Below are positions 1 to 9,257 of a stretch of DNA of 64,000 nucleotides, piece by piece. Positions within the stretch are counted from its first letter, which is position 1. Each line of letters begins with the position of its first letter. The DNA comes from Gautieria morchelliformis (Eukaryota; Basidiomycota; Agaricomycetes; Gomphales; Gomphaceae): the NCBI GenBank assembly GCA_015179125.1, contig WHVA01000007.1, positions 434,001-498,000 of the forward strand, written 5' to 3'. The position numbers and the translations under genes are program-made. Below the pieces are notes generated by a model that was not told the DNA's origin, ran no database searches, and saw only the letters and a program-made list of their open reading frames with translations.

Positions 1-86
1 TGTACGAAGTGAGGGGAGTGGGGGCTTTTCATTCTCTACTTCAAGACAGGCAAACCGGTTATGTACAGGCAGCAGGGGCACACATC

Positions 87-1262
87 TCACCCGCTGCGTG
101 TCACAAAATCCGACGCATCTTCCGCTTCCGGTAGACCATGTTCCGCATTTTCGGAAAGTTCTTCCGCAGTGGGCACTCCGTTTATGTCTGCAAGTGCGAG
201 GAACTCTGGAAGGATCTCGAGTTTCTCCTCTGTGGTCATAAGCCGGATATCAAAGGCTTGGGGGCACTCGCGAGCATAGTGGCCTGGTTGTCGGCAGCGG
301 AAGCAGGTGATAGTTCCGTGGCCTTTTCCGCGCATGCGGTCAACATCCATCGGGGCAGGGCCACTCTTCGAGGGAGGAGGGCTATGGTTCCTAATAGGAG
401 CAGGCGGAGCAAGCATCGGAAATAATTTCCGTGTGGGAATGAATGCGCTTCCGGGTTTTGGCACAGGTGGAGTAGGACGAGCGGAACTGCGTGTCGTGTT
501 CCGACTCGTTTCCACGAAGGCCTCATTTGCGTCCCTGTTCCGAGAAACCTTCTGCGCGGCTTGGTACCACCCTTCCGGGTCATCAAAATCCGGAGCTCCA
601 TCCCCAAGCAGCGCAACTTGGTTCTGGAGCGTCGGATCAAGTCCTCGTCGGAATTTGATGACGATCGTCTTGTCGTCGTCATATTCCGCAAGGTCGATGA
701 GCTCCTGGAAGCGATCGATGTAGTCATCGACCGGATCTTTGGCCTGGTACCAGCTCATCCCCTCGAGCTTTGTAAGGGCTGTGAGCTGCTCGTTTTTCGG
801 GCAGAACTGGTCGGAAAATGTTTTCTCGAACGCGTCCCAGTCCCGGAAGTAGTTCCCCTTGCCCTTTGCTTCATGTCGGATAACCTTGTTTGCAAAACGG
901 GCTGCGCGGTCCGATTTGAAAAAGGACAATGTCCAGTGAATCCGAGCCTGGTCGTTCGGAAAGAGGTCTCCGACAATTGCGAAGTAGATGCTGCATGTGT
1001 TGAAGAATGCACGTCCCTTCTCCCGATCTCCGTCAAAGTCCGCCGGAGTTGCGGGTTTGACCTTTGCTAACTTCGCGGACATCCTCTTTTCCGCTAGTTC
1101 CGCTTTTCCGAAATCTGGATCGTCCAGCATTTCATTTCCACCACCTTGTGGAGTATCTAACTTAGCCAAAATCGCTTGTAAGGCTGTTTCAATCGCGTCG
1201 GTCTTCATCCGGTTCCGCGTCAATTCCTCCTCCATATTCCGAAGACGATCGTCCGGATCCAT
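87..1262 (-). CDS. Gag of Ty3 chromovirus (copy A1)
   Basis: Capsid/nucleocapsid protein of about 391 residues that packages element RNA in virus-like particles. The first ATG is at 1262 (MDPDDRLRNMEEE). The frame is open upstream to 1460 but has no earlier ATG. A retrotransposon gag domain lies in the middle (WTLSFFKSDRAARFANKV, then a YIDRFQELIDLAEYDDD region). Near the C-terminus is a CCHC zinc knuckle, CFRCRQPGHYARECP. The frame is intact here but frameshifted at the knuckle in copy A2, so A1 is the better-preserved gag. Downstream pol lies outside the window. Confidence 0.88.
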   Translation of the reverse strand: MDPDDRLRNMEEELTRNRMKTDAIETALQAILAKLDTPQGGGNEMLDDPDFGKAELAEKRMSAKLAKVKPATPADFDGDREKGRAFFNTCSIYFAIVGDLFPNDQARIHWTLSFFKSDRAARFANKVIRHEAKGKGNYFRDWDAFEKTFSDQFCPKNEQLTALTKLEGMSWYQAKDPVDDYIDRFQELIDLAEYDDDKTIVIKFRRGLDPTLQNQVALLGDGAPDFDDPEGWYQAAQKVSRNRDANEAFVETSRNTTRSSARPTPPVPKPGSAFIPTRKLFPMLAPPAPIRNHSPPPSKSGPAPMDVDRMRGKGHGTITCFRCRQPGHYARECPQAFDIRLMTTEEKLEILPEFLALADINGVPTAEELSENAEHGLPEAEDASDFVTRSG

Positions 1263-1449
1263 GTTGGAAGGAGAAATATGGGACGGGATTTCCGGGGTTG
1301 GGAGCTCGACGTAAGAAGAGGGGCTGTCGTACGCTGTATGTGCGGAAGAGGTTGCGATCTCCGAGTCGCTGTCTCCGATTCCGAACGCACCTATGGCGAA
1401 TGCAACGTGCAGTACGACCACCGGTCCTCTAGGGGAGAGACTTTTCTGC

Positions 1450-1929
1450 TGTAAGGGCAACCCTGGCTAGTCGTGGAGATCACACTACCACACAACTGAC
1501 AAGGGGAAATCCAAAGTATGTATAAATGAACAGAGCATACAAGAGAGGGGGTTCTCACCTGACAAGGGGAAATCCAAAGAGAAAAGTCTAAGGACCCCCA
1601 ATGTCAGCGAGCCCGTATTATACTACGCTGCGCAGCCAGGGACAACACTTGGCACCCGCCATCAACCCTGCATCCCCCTGACCCTTGATCGACCCTTGAT
1701 GCCACCTATTATGCGAGTCGCTTGATTTCCGACACTGTTCCGGGGCGGAAGTCGGAAATTGGAGTGGAACTGGCAAGGCGAACGGAACTGGTGGAAGTTC
1801 TCCCAGAAGCGGAATCGTTCCCGAAAGCGGATGCGGAGATGGAATCGGAACCGGAAGCGGAGTCGGAAATGGAGTCGGAACTGGGTGTGGTGTCGGAACT
1901 GGAAATGGAAAACAGGGTGTCCCCTGACA
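1450..1929 (-). repeat. 5' LTR of copy A1
   Basis: 480 bp LTR that reads TGTCAGGGGACACC... to ...GTTGCCCTTACA on the minus strand, bounded by TGT/ACA. The U3 half is a run of six-base GGAANN-type units (about 1745-1920 on the plus strand). A TATA-like stretch and the R/U5 part follow. The ends were fixed by comparison with the LTRs at 55456, 56013, 61680 and 62169. Confidence 0.9.
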
Positions 1930-1968
1930 CTATCTTACTAGGTGGGTACCCGCACTTCGCGCGGGGGT

Positions 1969-2041
1969 GTAGGTCAAACGCCTCGGTAAGGTCAAACACA
2001 TCAGTAAGGTCAAGTGAATCAGTAAGGTCAAGTGCATTGTG
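1969..2041. repeat. 18-bp tandem repeat, about four units
   Basis: Units of the form GGTCAAnnnnnTCAGTAA repeat about four times with drift. On the minus strand they encode a repeated Asp-Leu-Thr hexapeptide within a short open frame, but no gene context supports translation. Confidence 0.6.
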
Positions 2042-2404
2042 GCAAATAAAAAGCATCATGCAAATTATATCCCCGTTCATGTATTATCATGAATCATGTA
2101 TGCCCCCCTGGAACAGCCGAATATGCAGACCTCCCTCTTGACCTCTGGGATGGCCTTCCCAGTGACTCTAGACATGAAAGTGGTAATGGTCTTGACTGAA
2201 TCATCAGAGATTATAAGATTGCGCCTATTGTCATAATCTACAGGTTTCAAAGCTTGCACATTGTGAAATAGATCCAATAGTGATCTTGGGGATCCTAAAT
2301 GTTGACAGTGTGGTTATATCGATATCCCAGCTGATCCTCCGGTGACGCTCTCACAGAACCAGAAACAATACCAAAATCAGAAATGGGGGAAGACCCAAAG
2401 TGCA

Positions 2405-2910
2405 GTTGGATAGCATGTCCTCACACATAATGTGTCCTCACATGTAACATGTCCTCACAGGTAGCGAGTACCCACATATAGTGTGTCCCCACATGTAACG
2501 TGTCCCCACCGGTAGTGTGTCCCCACCGGTAGCGTGTCCCCACACGTAATGTGTCCTCACACGTAACACGTAACGTGTCCCCACAGGTAGGGTGTCCCCA
2601 CACATAACGTGTCCTCACAGGTAGCATGTCCCCACACGTAATGTGTCCTCACACGTAACGTGTCCCCACAGGTAGTGTGTCCTCACACGTAACGTGTCCC
2701 CACAGGTAGCGTGTCCTCACACGTAACATGTCCTCACTGGTAGCATGTCCCCACACGTAACGTGTCCCCACACATAACTCCCCACACATAACATGTCCCA
2801 CACGTAATGTGTCCTCACATGTAACGTGTCCCCAAAGGTAGTGTGTCCTCACATGTAACATGTTCTCACAGGTAGCATGTCCCCACATGTAACATGTCCT
2901 CACACATATC
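2405..2910. repeat. Minisatellite of about 17-bp palindromic units
   Basis: About 500 bp of degenerate tandem units built on GTGTCCCCACACGTAAC, with alternating C/T, ACGT/ATGT and GGTAG/CGTAA variants (roughly 28-30 copies). Many units join as ACACGTAACGTGT, an inverted repeat around a single base. Long open frames on the minus strand are by-products of the repeat and are not called genes. Confidence 0.9.
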
Positions 2911-2959
2911 AGCGACATGTATCAGTATCTATTTTGTGACATATCAAATAGCAAAAGAA

Positions 2960-3325
2960 ACCACATTTAAGCAGCTGTTGTCATTAATTTTAGCAAAGTC
3001 AGGATAATTTATTGATATCTACCTGTTGAAAAAATGTCAAAATGTACAGTACATTTAAGCTGAAGGTGTTATTAATTTTAGCAAAGTCAGGATAATTCAT
3101 TGATATCTATATTTATTTTTCAAAAAAAGATCAACAAAAACATACTACATTAAAACAGAAGTTGTCATTAACTTTAGCAAAGTCAGGATAATTTATTTGT
3201 GAAAAAATGTCAGAAAAATGTACAGGATATTTAAGTTGGCTGTTATTGAGGTTAGCAAGTTAGATTTGTTGATGTCTATTTGCGAAAAAATATCAAAAAA
3301 AATGTACAGGATATTTAAGTTGGGC
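2960..3325. repeat. AT-rich tandem repeat, about 80-95 bp units
   Basis: Four degenerate copies of a unit with the landmarks TTTAGCAAAGTCAGGATAAT, a TTGATATCTA block, GAAAAAATGTCA and ATGTACAG. It sits between the minisatellite and the broken 3' end of the family C element. Confidence 0.8.
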
Positions 3326-3339
3326 GGTCGTTTGCCGTG

Positions 3340-4110
3340 TACCTGTCACTCGCCATACATTTCTTGTTTGCATGAAACATTTGCATCACTCAATGCTCTA
3401 TGATTGCATCGTGTGCTGCCATCAGGTTCCATTTTGCCTGATGTGCGAACCGGGCTACCCCCTTGAACGGGGTGTCCACGGCTATGGGGAGGTCTATCCG
3501 CGGCATATAGCCATGGTTCAGCTCGAAAGGTGCGAACCCTGTGGTCGCGCTGATGTTGCTGTTGAGGGCAACCTCAACCATTGGGCATTTCAATGCCCAA
3601 TCCTTCTGATTGTCTCTGACGACCGCACGCAATATCTGGCCGATCGAGCAGTTTGCCCACTCGGTGGCTCCATCCGTTTGGGGATGGAAGGCAGTTGACA
3701 TGAGGAGCTTAGTCCCCATGAGTTGCTGTAGTTCACACCAGAAGATCAACGTGAACTTCAAGTCTCTGTCCAAGACGATGGAGTCAGGAACTCCGTGGAG
3801 TCGAATGACCTCCTTCAGAAACAGCCAGGCTATTCCCTTGGCTGACACGCTCGTCGTGGTTGGTACAAGGTGTACAAGCGACGTTAGTCGGTTGATGACT
3901 ACCATCAGGTAGTCACAGTCATTGGATTTGGGCAGGGGCCCCATGAAGTCGATGCCAATCAACTGCCACAGCCTATCCGGAATGGGTAGGGTGTGTAGTA
4001 GGCCTTTGGGCCATTGTGGTCCGGTTTTCGTCATCTGACACCTCGCACACGATGTGCAGAACGCTTCTATGTCTGGGCTCATGCCTGGCCACCAATATGA
4101 TCTTTGAACG
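3340..4110 (-). pseudogene. Integrase of Ty3 element C1 (truncated)
   Basis: Fragment of a DDE integrase. The zinc-binding part shows C-x2-C (CTSCARCQMTKTG). The core has the first Asp in LIGIDFMGP, the second in VLDRDLKF, and a TDGATEWANCS segment that carries the catalytic Glu. The usual Arg after ATE is Trp, and asparagine/arginine positions after it have changed, which is consistent with decay. A stop at 3390 interrupts a frame whose homology runs on to about 3340 (MFHANKK). The C-terminal DNA-binding part is missing. Confidence 0.8.
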
Positions 4111-4133
4111 TAGTTCGAAGTCTTCAGATGGCC

Positions 4134-5042
4134 CTAGTGGCCGACTATCTGATGTGCCCGATCAATGATGATTTCAATCAGTTTCCTTCCCCCTTGAAGA
4201 ACAGAGCGGGGGACGGCAATGAGGTCTCTTTTGAGCTGGTTCTTAGTCCAGATCAGCCCGTCCCGGATCCTGAATCTCGGGTGCGTGTCCAGGTGCGCCA
4301 TGATCTTTGTGAAATGGCGTCCCTGTGGTACACGTCTCATAGGACCTTAGACAAGTCTACGCCTTGCTCGACGACCCGGCGCAGGGGCGCGCCGTCATTT
4401 CCTGCGGCGATGACTCTGATGTCATAGTCGTTGTTGTCGCATGATGCGGCAACGTTCGCAGGCTCTGGTGAGCCCTCGTTCAATGCGGCGGATTCCGTTA
4501 CTCTCGCCTCTGTCTTCTCAGCGAGGCGTTTAGAGCATCTTGTCGCCGCTGTTCACAGCTCGATATACCGGTCGGTGGGCAATAACTCACCGTCCGGGTC
4601 TAAACATGCATCTGCGTTCACGAAGACGTGGTCCGGGTGATTGTCATCACTCGTGTCGTTCTCATAGTAGCGCGACAGGCAGTCCGCTACCTTGTTCTCT
4701 ACACCGTCAACATGAACGGTGTTGAAATTGAACCAGGAGAGAAACTCCCACCATCTGACCTGGCGGTCAGATAGGCTCTTCTGGGTCTCGAAGTACTCAA
4801 GCCCTTTGTGGTCTGTGACGAGGGTGAACCTTCACCCCAGCAGTTTGTCCTCCCATTTCATGAGAGCCTTGAGCACCGCGATCGTCTCATGCTCGTGAGT
4901 CCGGTAGTGTTGCTGAGCAACGCTGAACTTCTTTGACAAGAAGCCGGCAGGTCAACAGATTTTCCAGTCAGGACCTTGGCCATAGACCGCACTGACGCCG
5001 GCTTTTGACCCATCGCTGATCACCCAGATCGGCTCTGGGCAC
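4134..5042 (-). pseudogene. RNase H and connection region of Ty3 element C1
   Basis: Translation in shifting frames gives typical Ty3 RNase H text: HYRTHEHETIAVLKALMKWE, FTLVTDHKGLEYFETQKSL, QVRWWEFLSWFNFNTVHVDG and VADCLSRYYEND. A linker to the integrase zinc finger follows. Several stops are present, for example a TAG at 4134. The segment ends at the copia target site (5043-5047) and continues at 9258, so reverse transcriptase and RNase H were contiguous before that insertion. Confidence 0.75.
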
Positions 5043-5047
5043 CTTGC

Positions 5048-5185
5048 TGTTGCTCATGCGAGATCACGTGACGCAGTCACCCAATGTAGTAGTCTGAGTT
5101 CGAAGGGAAACCCTATCTAGGTACTCACCGGGTAGATAGTAAAACCCTATCAACTTTCCCTTTGAACTCAGTCCTGCGCGTGACA
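5048..5185 (+). repeat. 5' LTR of copia element
   Basis: 138 bp, TGTTGCTC to GCGTGACA. Compared with the 3' LTR it lacks one 31 bp stretch and differs at six aligned positions, all transitions. It contains the palindrome ATCACGTGAC. Confidence 0.93.
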
Positions 5186-5203
5186 GGTTATGGGCCCCAC
5201 GCT
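5186..5203 (+). other. Primer binding site matching the anticodon arm of initiator tRNA-Met
   Basis: GGTTATGGGCCC directly follows the 5' LTR. It is complementary to the conserved GGGCCCATAACC of eukaryotic initiator tRNA-Met (anticodon CAU), not to the tRNA 3' end. This matches the half-tRNA priming known for Drosophila copia. The tRNA comparison is from memory of the conserved sequence. Confidence 0.75.
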
Positions 5204-5227
5204 ATAATCGAAGGAAAAGAACCCAGT

Positions 5228-6139
5228 ATGTCCAAATCAGAAGCTGAAGGTCGCGCGAAAAGTGTCAGACTCACGGGCACGAATTACGATGTCTGGGCAA
5301 CCGAAATGCAGGAGAGGCTCATGAAAATAGGTGCACGGCGAATAGTCATCGAAGACCTCAAAAAGCCGATGGACGCGAGAGAAGCGGAAAAGTGGATTCT
5401 GAAGAGGGAGGAGGCCGCCGGCACCATACTCGAATCCCTAACTCCGACACAATACGTTCACGTCGAGAGCATCATGGAAAATCCCATTGAAATGTGGGCA
5501 AGGCTAAAAAGCAAGAATCTGGATGGAAACACTATCGCCGCAGGAAACAGAAACCTGAAGCGACGAGAATCCCTTGCGCCACTTGCAGAGACGCTATCCA
5601 CACTCCGAGAAAGAAAGAAAAATACATCAAGCGATATCACAGAGGAACTCGCTGGGAATGCGAACCTACGACCTTCGCCTTCATCATCAATCAATGGAGC
5701 CGCCGATCTGTGCTGGAACACGGACACAGGAGCGACCAGCCACATGACTCCTCATCGTCATTGGCTGTGGAATTACGAGTACTACAGAGTACCCATCAGA
5801 CTAGCAACAAACGAGGTGGTGTACTCGGCCGGGCGGGGGCAAGTATTGTTTTCCCCCATGATCGACGGGAAACCGGCACAAGACGTTTTGTTCTCGAAAG
5901 TTCTACACGTGCCCGCACTCCAGAACAACTTATTCGCAGTCCTCCACCTTACCACACATCACAATTTCACTGTCTGCATCGTGAAGGACCGCATATCATT
6001 TATCCAAGGCAACAAATTGCGCTTCTGTGCTGCCGTAAGAAACGGGACGGGTTTCTTGACTGGGAACACAGTCCCAAATCAAGAACTTGCACTCGCCATC
6101 TCCTCGCAAATAGTAGACCGACCTTTACTCCACAGATGA
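5228..6139 (+). pseudogene. Copia Gag-protease part, ending at an in-frame TGA
   Basis: N-terminal portion of the copia polyprotein, starting at the first ATG after the primer site (MSKSEAEGRAK). The gag part is recognisable (LTGTNYDVWATEMQERLMK, then an EMWARLK block), but only about 165 residues precede the protease motif WNTDTGATSHMT. No full zinc knuckle is present in frame, so gag appears internally shortened. The frame ends at TGA 6137-6139 within the pre-integrase motif (LLHR-stop-LAHIGQARLEKLL). The downstream pol frame is in the same phase, so one nonsense codon separates the two. Confidence 0.85.
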
Positions 6140-9061
6140 CTCGCGCACATTGGACAGGCGCGGCTGGAGAAGCTCCTAGAAAATAACATGGTTGACGGAA
6201 TACAGGTAAACTCAAATGGGACTGTTCCTCATATCTGTGAACCATGTATTGCTGCGAAGCAACACTGCAACCCCTTCCCAAAAAGGAGCACCAACTGCGC
6301 ATCCAGCCCACTCGATCTTGTTGTCTCAGACGTCCATGGGCCTCTCCCAGTCCGCACACCATCAGGACACCGATACTGGATTACTTTCACGGATGACTGC
6401 ACGAGGTACAGGACCGTTTATCTCCTGAAGACAAAGGATGAGGCATTTGATGCCTACCGAGCCTTTGAAGCACTGGCAGAAAATCAATTAAACTCGAGAG
6501 TGAAGCGTTTTAGGGACGACAAAGGCGGGGAGTATATTGGTCATAAGTGGGACCAACATTTCCAGCACTGTGGTATACTCCACGAACATACTACGAAGGG
6601 CACACCGCAGCAGAACGGCATCTCAGAACGGACGAATCGGACCTTCATGGAAGGAACGATCGCACTACTACAGCAAGCCCATCTACCAGCGTCGATGTGG
6701 GGAGATGCCCTAAAACTATTGGTTCGAATCGTCAATGCCACTCCAACCTCTGAGCTCATAGACAAAACTCCCTACGAGGCCTGGTTTGGCCACAAACCGA
6801 ACCTTGGAATGCTGCGTACCTTTGGCTGCACTGCCTATGTCCATGTGCAAAAGGACAAAAGAACTGGACTGCAACCCAGATCTCGCAAATGCATTTACCT
6901 TGGCTTCGAGGACGGTTATAAGGGTTGGCGCTGCTTGGACCCCATCACAAAACGCACCATCATATCTCGAGACGTCATCTTTGATGAATCTGAATTCCCA
7001 GGTCTTACTACAACTAACAATATTACTGAACCACTCCTACCATCCGCCACACTTCCTGACCGGATCGCAGCTCCACTGGAAGGGCAACCGGACCAAGGCG
7101 TTGAACTCCCAGAAGCCGCCCCTCCAGAAAATCCCAGACCACCAGCCAAACCCGACCCACCAGTTGCTCCCAACCCTCCTGCTGACCTTGACCCACCAGC
7201 CGACCCCGACCCACCAGCTGACCTTGACCCACCAGCCCCACCCGCACCTATCGCACCCCTCCGCCGGTCCAGCAGGACTACTGCCCGGATTGATTATCGC
7301 CATCTCCATGACCCATTCCTCCGACCTCATCCACCTCCCGATCATGACGATCCAGGCCCTGAGGGGGGTGCAGCAGCCAGCGCTTCAATCATTCAGGCCC
7401 TGGAATTCATCTATGATGAATCAGACACCATGGACGCAAATGCAATCTCACCGAGTATCATCAGAGCTGCACTGAATGCAACAATAAAAGATGGCCGCGT
7501 TCCCAAGACGTTTGCTGAAGCAATGCAACGCTCCGATGCACCAATATGGAAGGACTCGACAGACGCAGAGATCCGAGCCCTCCTAGACAATGGGACATGG
7601 GAATTAGTGAAATTACCGCCTGGAGAGAAAGCCATTGGCTCTCGGTGGGTCTTCCGAATCAAGCTCCATTCAGATGGCTCTCTAGATAAATACAAGAGCC
7701 GCCTGGTAGCAAAGGGATATACCCAACGACCAGGCATCGATTACGACAAAGTCTTCGCTCCTACCACACGATGGGCAGCCCTGCGCACAATATTAGCTCA
7801 GGGAGCACTACAGGGAGCGCACATCGAATCTGTGGACATATCGAACGCTTACCTGAATGGAGTACTTGACGATGATGCAAAAATATATATGCAGCAACCG
7901 GAAGGCTATCATCAAGGGGGATCAGACTGGGTATGCAAACTGAAGAGAGGACTGTACGGACTAAAACAGAGCGGAAGATTGTGGTACGAACGACTCGGGA
8001 CTGCGTTGGAGAGCATGGGATTCAGGCGGCTCCAATCTGCGCCAAGTGTCTATATCTGGATGAGCGACACCACCAAGGTCATCATACCTGTTTTCGTCGA
8101 TGATTTAACCCTAGTATCGGACTCGAAGCCGGAACTGGACCAGGTCAAAAGCAAACTAAGCGAAATCTTCAAATTGAAGGATCTGGGCCCGACAACATCG
8201 CTACTAGGCGTAGAAGTGGAGTATGATCGCGTACAGAAAAAACTAAGGCTCTCACAAAAGCAGTATATTCAAGAACTTCTTGATCGGTTCCAGATGTCGG
8301 ATTGCCGACCCGTATTCACGCCTATGGCCCCAGGTCCGAATTTGAGCTCTGCCATGGGACCATCAACACCGGAAGAGATGGAGGAGATGAAGGGTGTGCC
8401 CTACCTAAACGCGGTTGGAGCACTGAATTACTTGGCCATCACAACCCGTCCTGATATCGCTTACGCCGTCGGACGCCTCGCACGATTTAACTCAAATCCA
8501 GGCCCGATGCACTGGACGGCAGTAAAACATCTCTTGCGCTACCTAAAAGGGACAATTGACCTAGCACTCACATACGCGCCCGATCTATCAGCCAGGTCAT
8601 TCCAAACGTGGACTGATGCTGACCATGGAGGAAACCCGGACAACGGTCGGTCGACCTCCGGATTCCTCACAAAGATTGGAACCGGAGCCATTAGCTGGGC
8701 CAGCAAATTGCAGAATATAGTTACCTTGTCCACAACCGAGGCTGAATTCGTCGCATCGGTCCTAGCGGGAACCGAGATCGTCTGGTTACGGAGCCTATTA
8801 GACGAACTTAATGCAAAAGTCGAAGGACCGTCTCACCTCTTCATTGACAATCAGTCTGCTTTCTCTGTCGCCAAAAACCCTGAACATCATGGACATATGA
8901 AACACCTGGATATTCGGTACTTCTGGCTGCGAGAGAAAGTCGCTCATAAAGTCATTCAGATCAGCTATGTACCCACGAATAGCATGCCGGCGGATCTGCT
9001 GACCAAAGCGCTGCCTCGCGAGTCAGTAGAACGGCACAGACAAGCCATGGGACTCTTCTGA
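6140..9061 (+). pseudogene. Copia integrase, reverse transcriptase and RNase H
   Basis: About 970 codons in the same frame as the gag-protease part, with no further stop until 9059-9061. The zinc-binding part (HICEPC) is followed by the integrase core with Asp in VVSDVHGP, Asp in FRDDKGGEY and Glu in NGISERTNR. A proline-rich linker of repeated PPADxDP units lies at about 7130-7250. The reverse transcriptase (SRWVFRIKLHSDGSLDKYKS, VDISNAYLNG) has FVDD as its catalytic box. RNase H has TWTDADHGG, LSTTEAEFVA and the Asp of LFIDNQSA. Apart from the upstream TGA it looks catalytically complete. Confidence 0.92.
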
Positions 9062-9083
9062 GGTTGACCGCGTCAGGGGGGTG

Positions 9084-9252
9084 TGTTGCTCGTGCGAGAT
9101 CACGTGACGCAGTCGCCCAATGTAGTAGTCTGAGTTTGAAGAGAAACCCTATCAACTTTCCCTTCGAACTCAGGTGCGTAGTGCTAGGTACTCACCGGGT
9201 AGATAGTAAAACCCTATCAACTTTCCCTTCGAACTCAGTCCTGCGTGTGACA
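9084..9252 (+). repeat. 3' LTR of copia element
   Basis: 169 bp, TGTTGCTCGTG to GTGTGACA, preceded by a purine tract and followed by the CTTGC duplication. It carries the block CAACTTTCCCTTCGAACTCAG twice; the 5' LTR has it once. Confidence 0.93.
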
Positions 9253-9257
9253 CTTGC

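Larger units (their letters stand above)
1..1929 (-). mobile_element. Ty3/gypsy chromovirus family A, copy A1 (5' part)
   Basis: Minus-strand LTR retrotransposon cut by the left edge of the window. It contains a 5' LTR (1450-1929), a leader (1263-1449), gag (87-1262) and the start of the protease region (1-86). It is the same family as copy A2 near 55456-62168 on the plus strand: the LTR, leader and gag match nearly base for base, and bases 1-86 correspond to about 57767-57850. The sequence just outside the LTR (from 1930) is not transposon-like. The other end lies outside the window, so no target duplication can be tested. Confidence 0.9.
5043..9257 (+). mobile_element. Ty1/copia retrotransposon with CTTGC target duplication
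   Basis: A complete-looking copia element. 5' LTR 5048-5185, tRNA-primer site 5186-5203, gag-pol 5228-9061, polypurine tract 9075-9083 (AGGGGGGTG) and 3' LTR 9084-9252. The five bases CTTGC flank it at 5043-5047 and 9253-9257. Integrase precedes reverse transcriptase, which is the copia order. It is inserted into pol of the Ty3 element C1, so it is younger than that element. Confidence 0.95.

Noticed and set aside
2405..2910. CRISPR-like repeat array
   Set aside because: Units are contiguous degenerate minisatellite repeats without unique spacers, and the genome is eukaryotic.
2421..2918. Long open frames in the minisatellite
   Set aside because: They come from a repeat without stop codons in some phases; there is no start context, intron or homology.
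6715..6740. tRNA B-box (GGTTCGAAT)
   Set aside because: It lies within the copia integrase coding sequence and no cloverleaf surrounds it. A similar motif at 39247 also lacks an A-box and acceptor stem.
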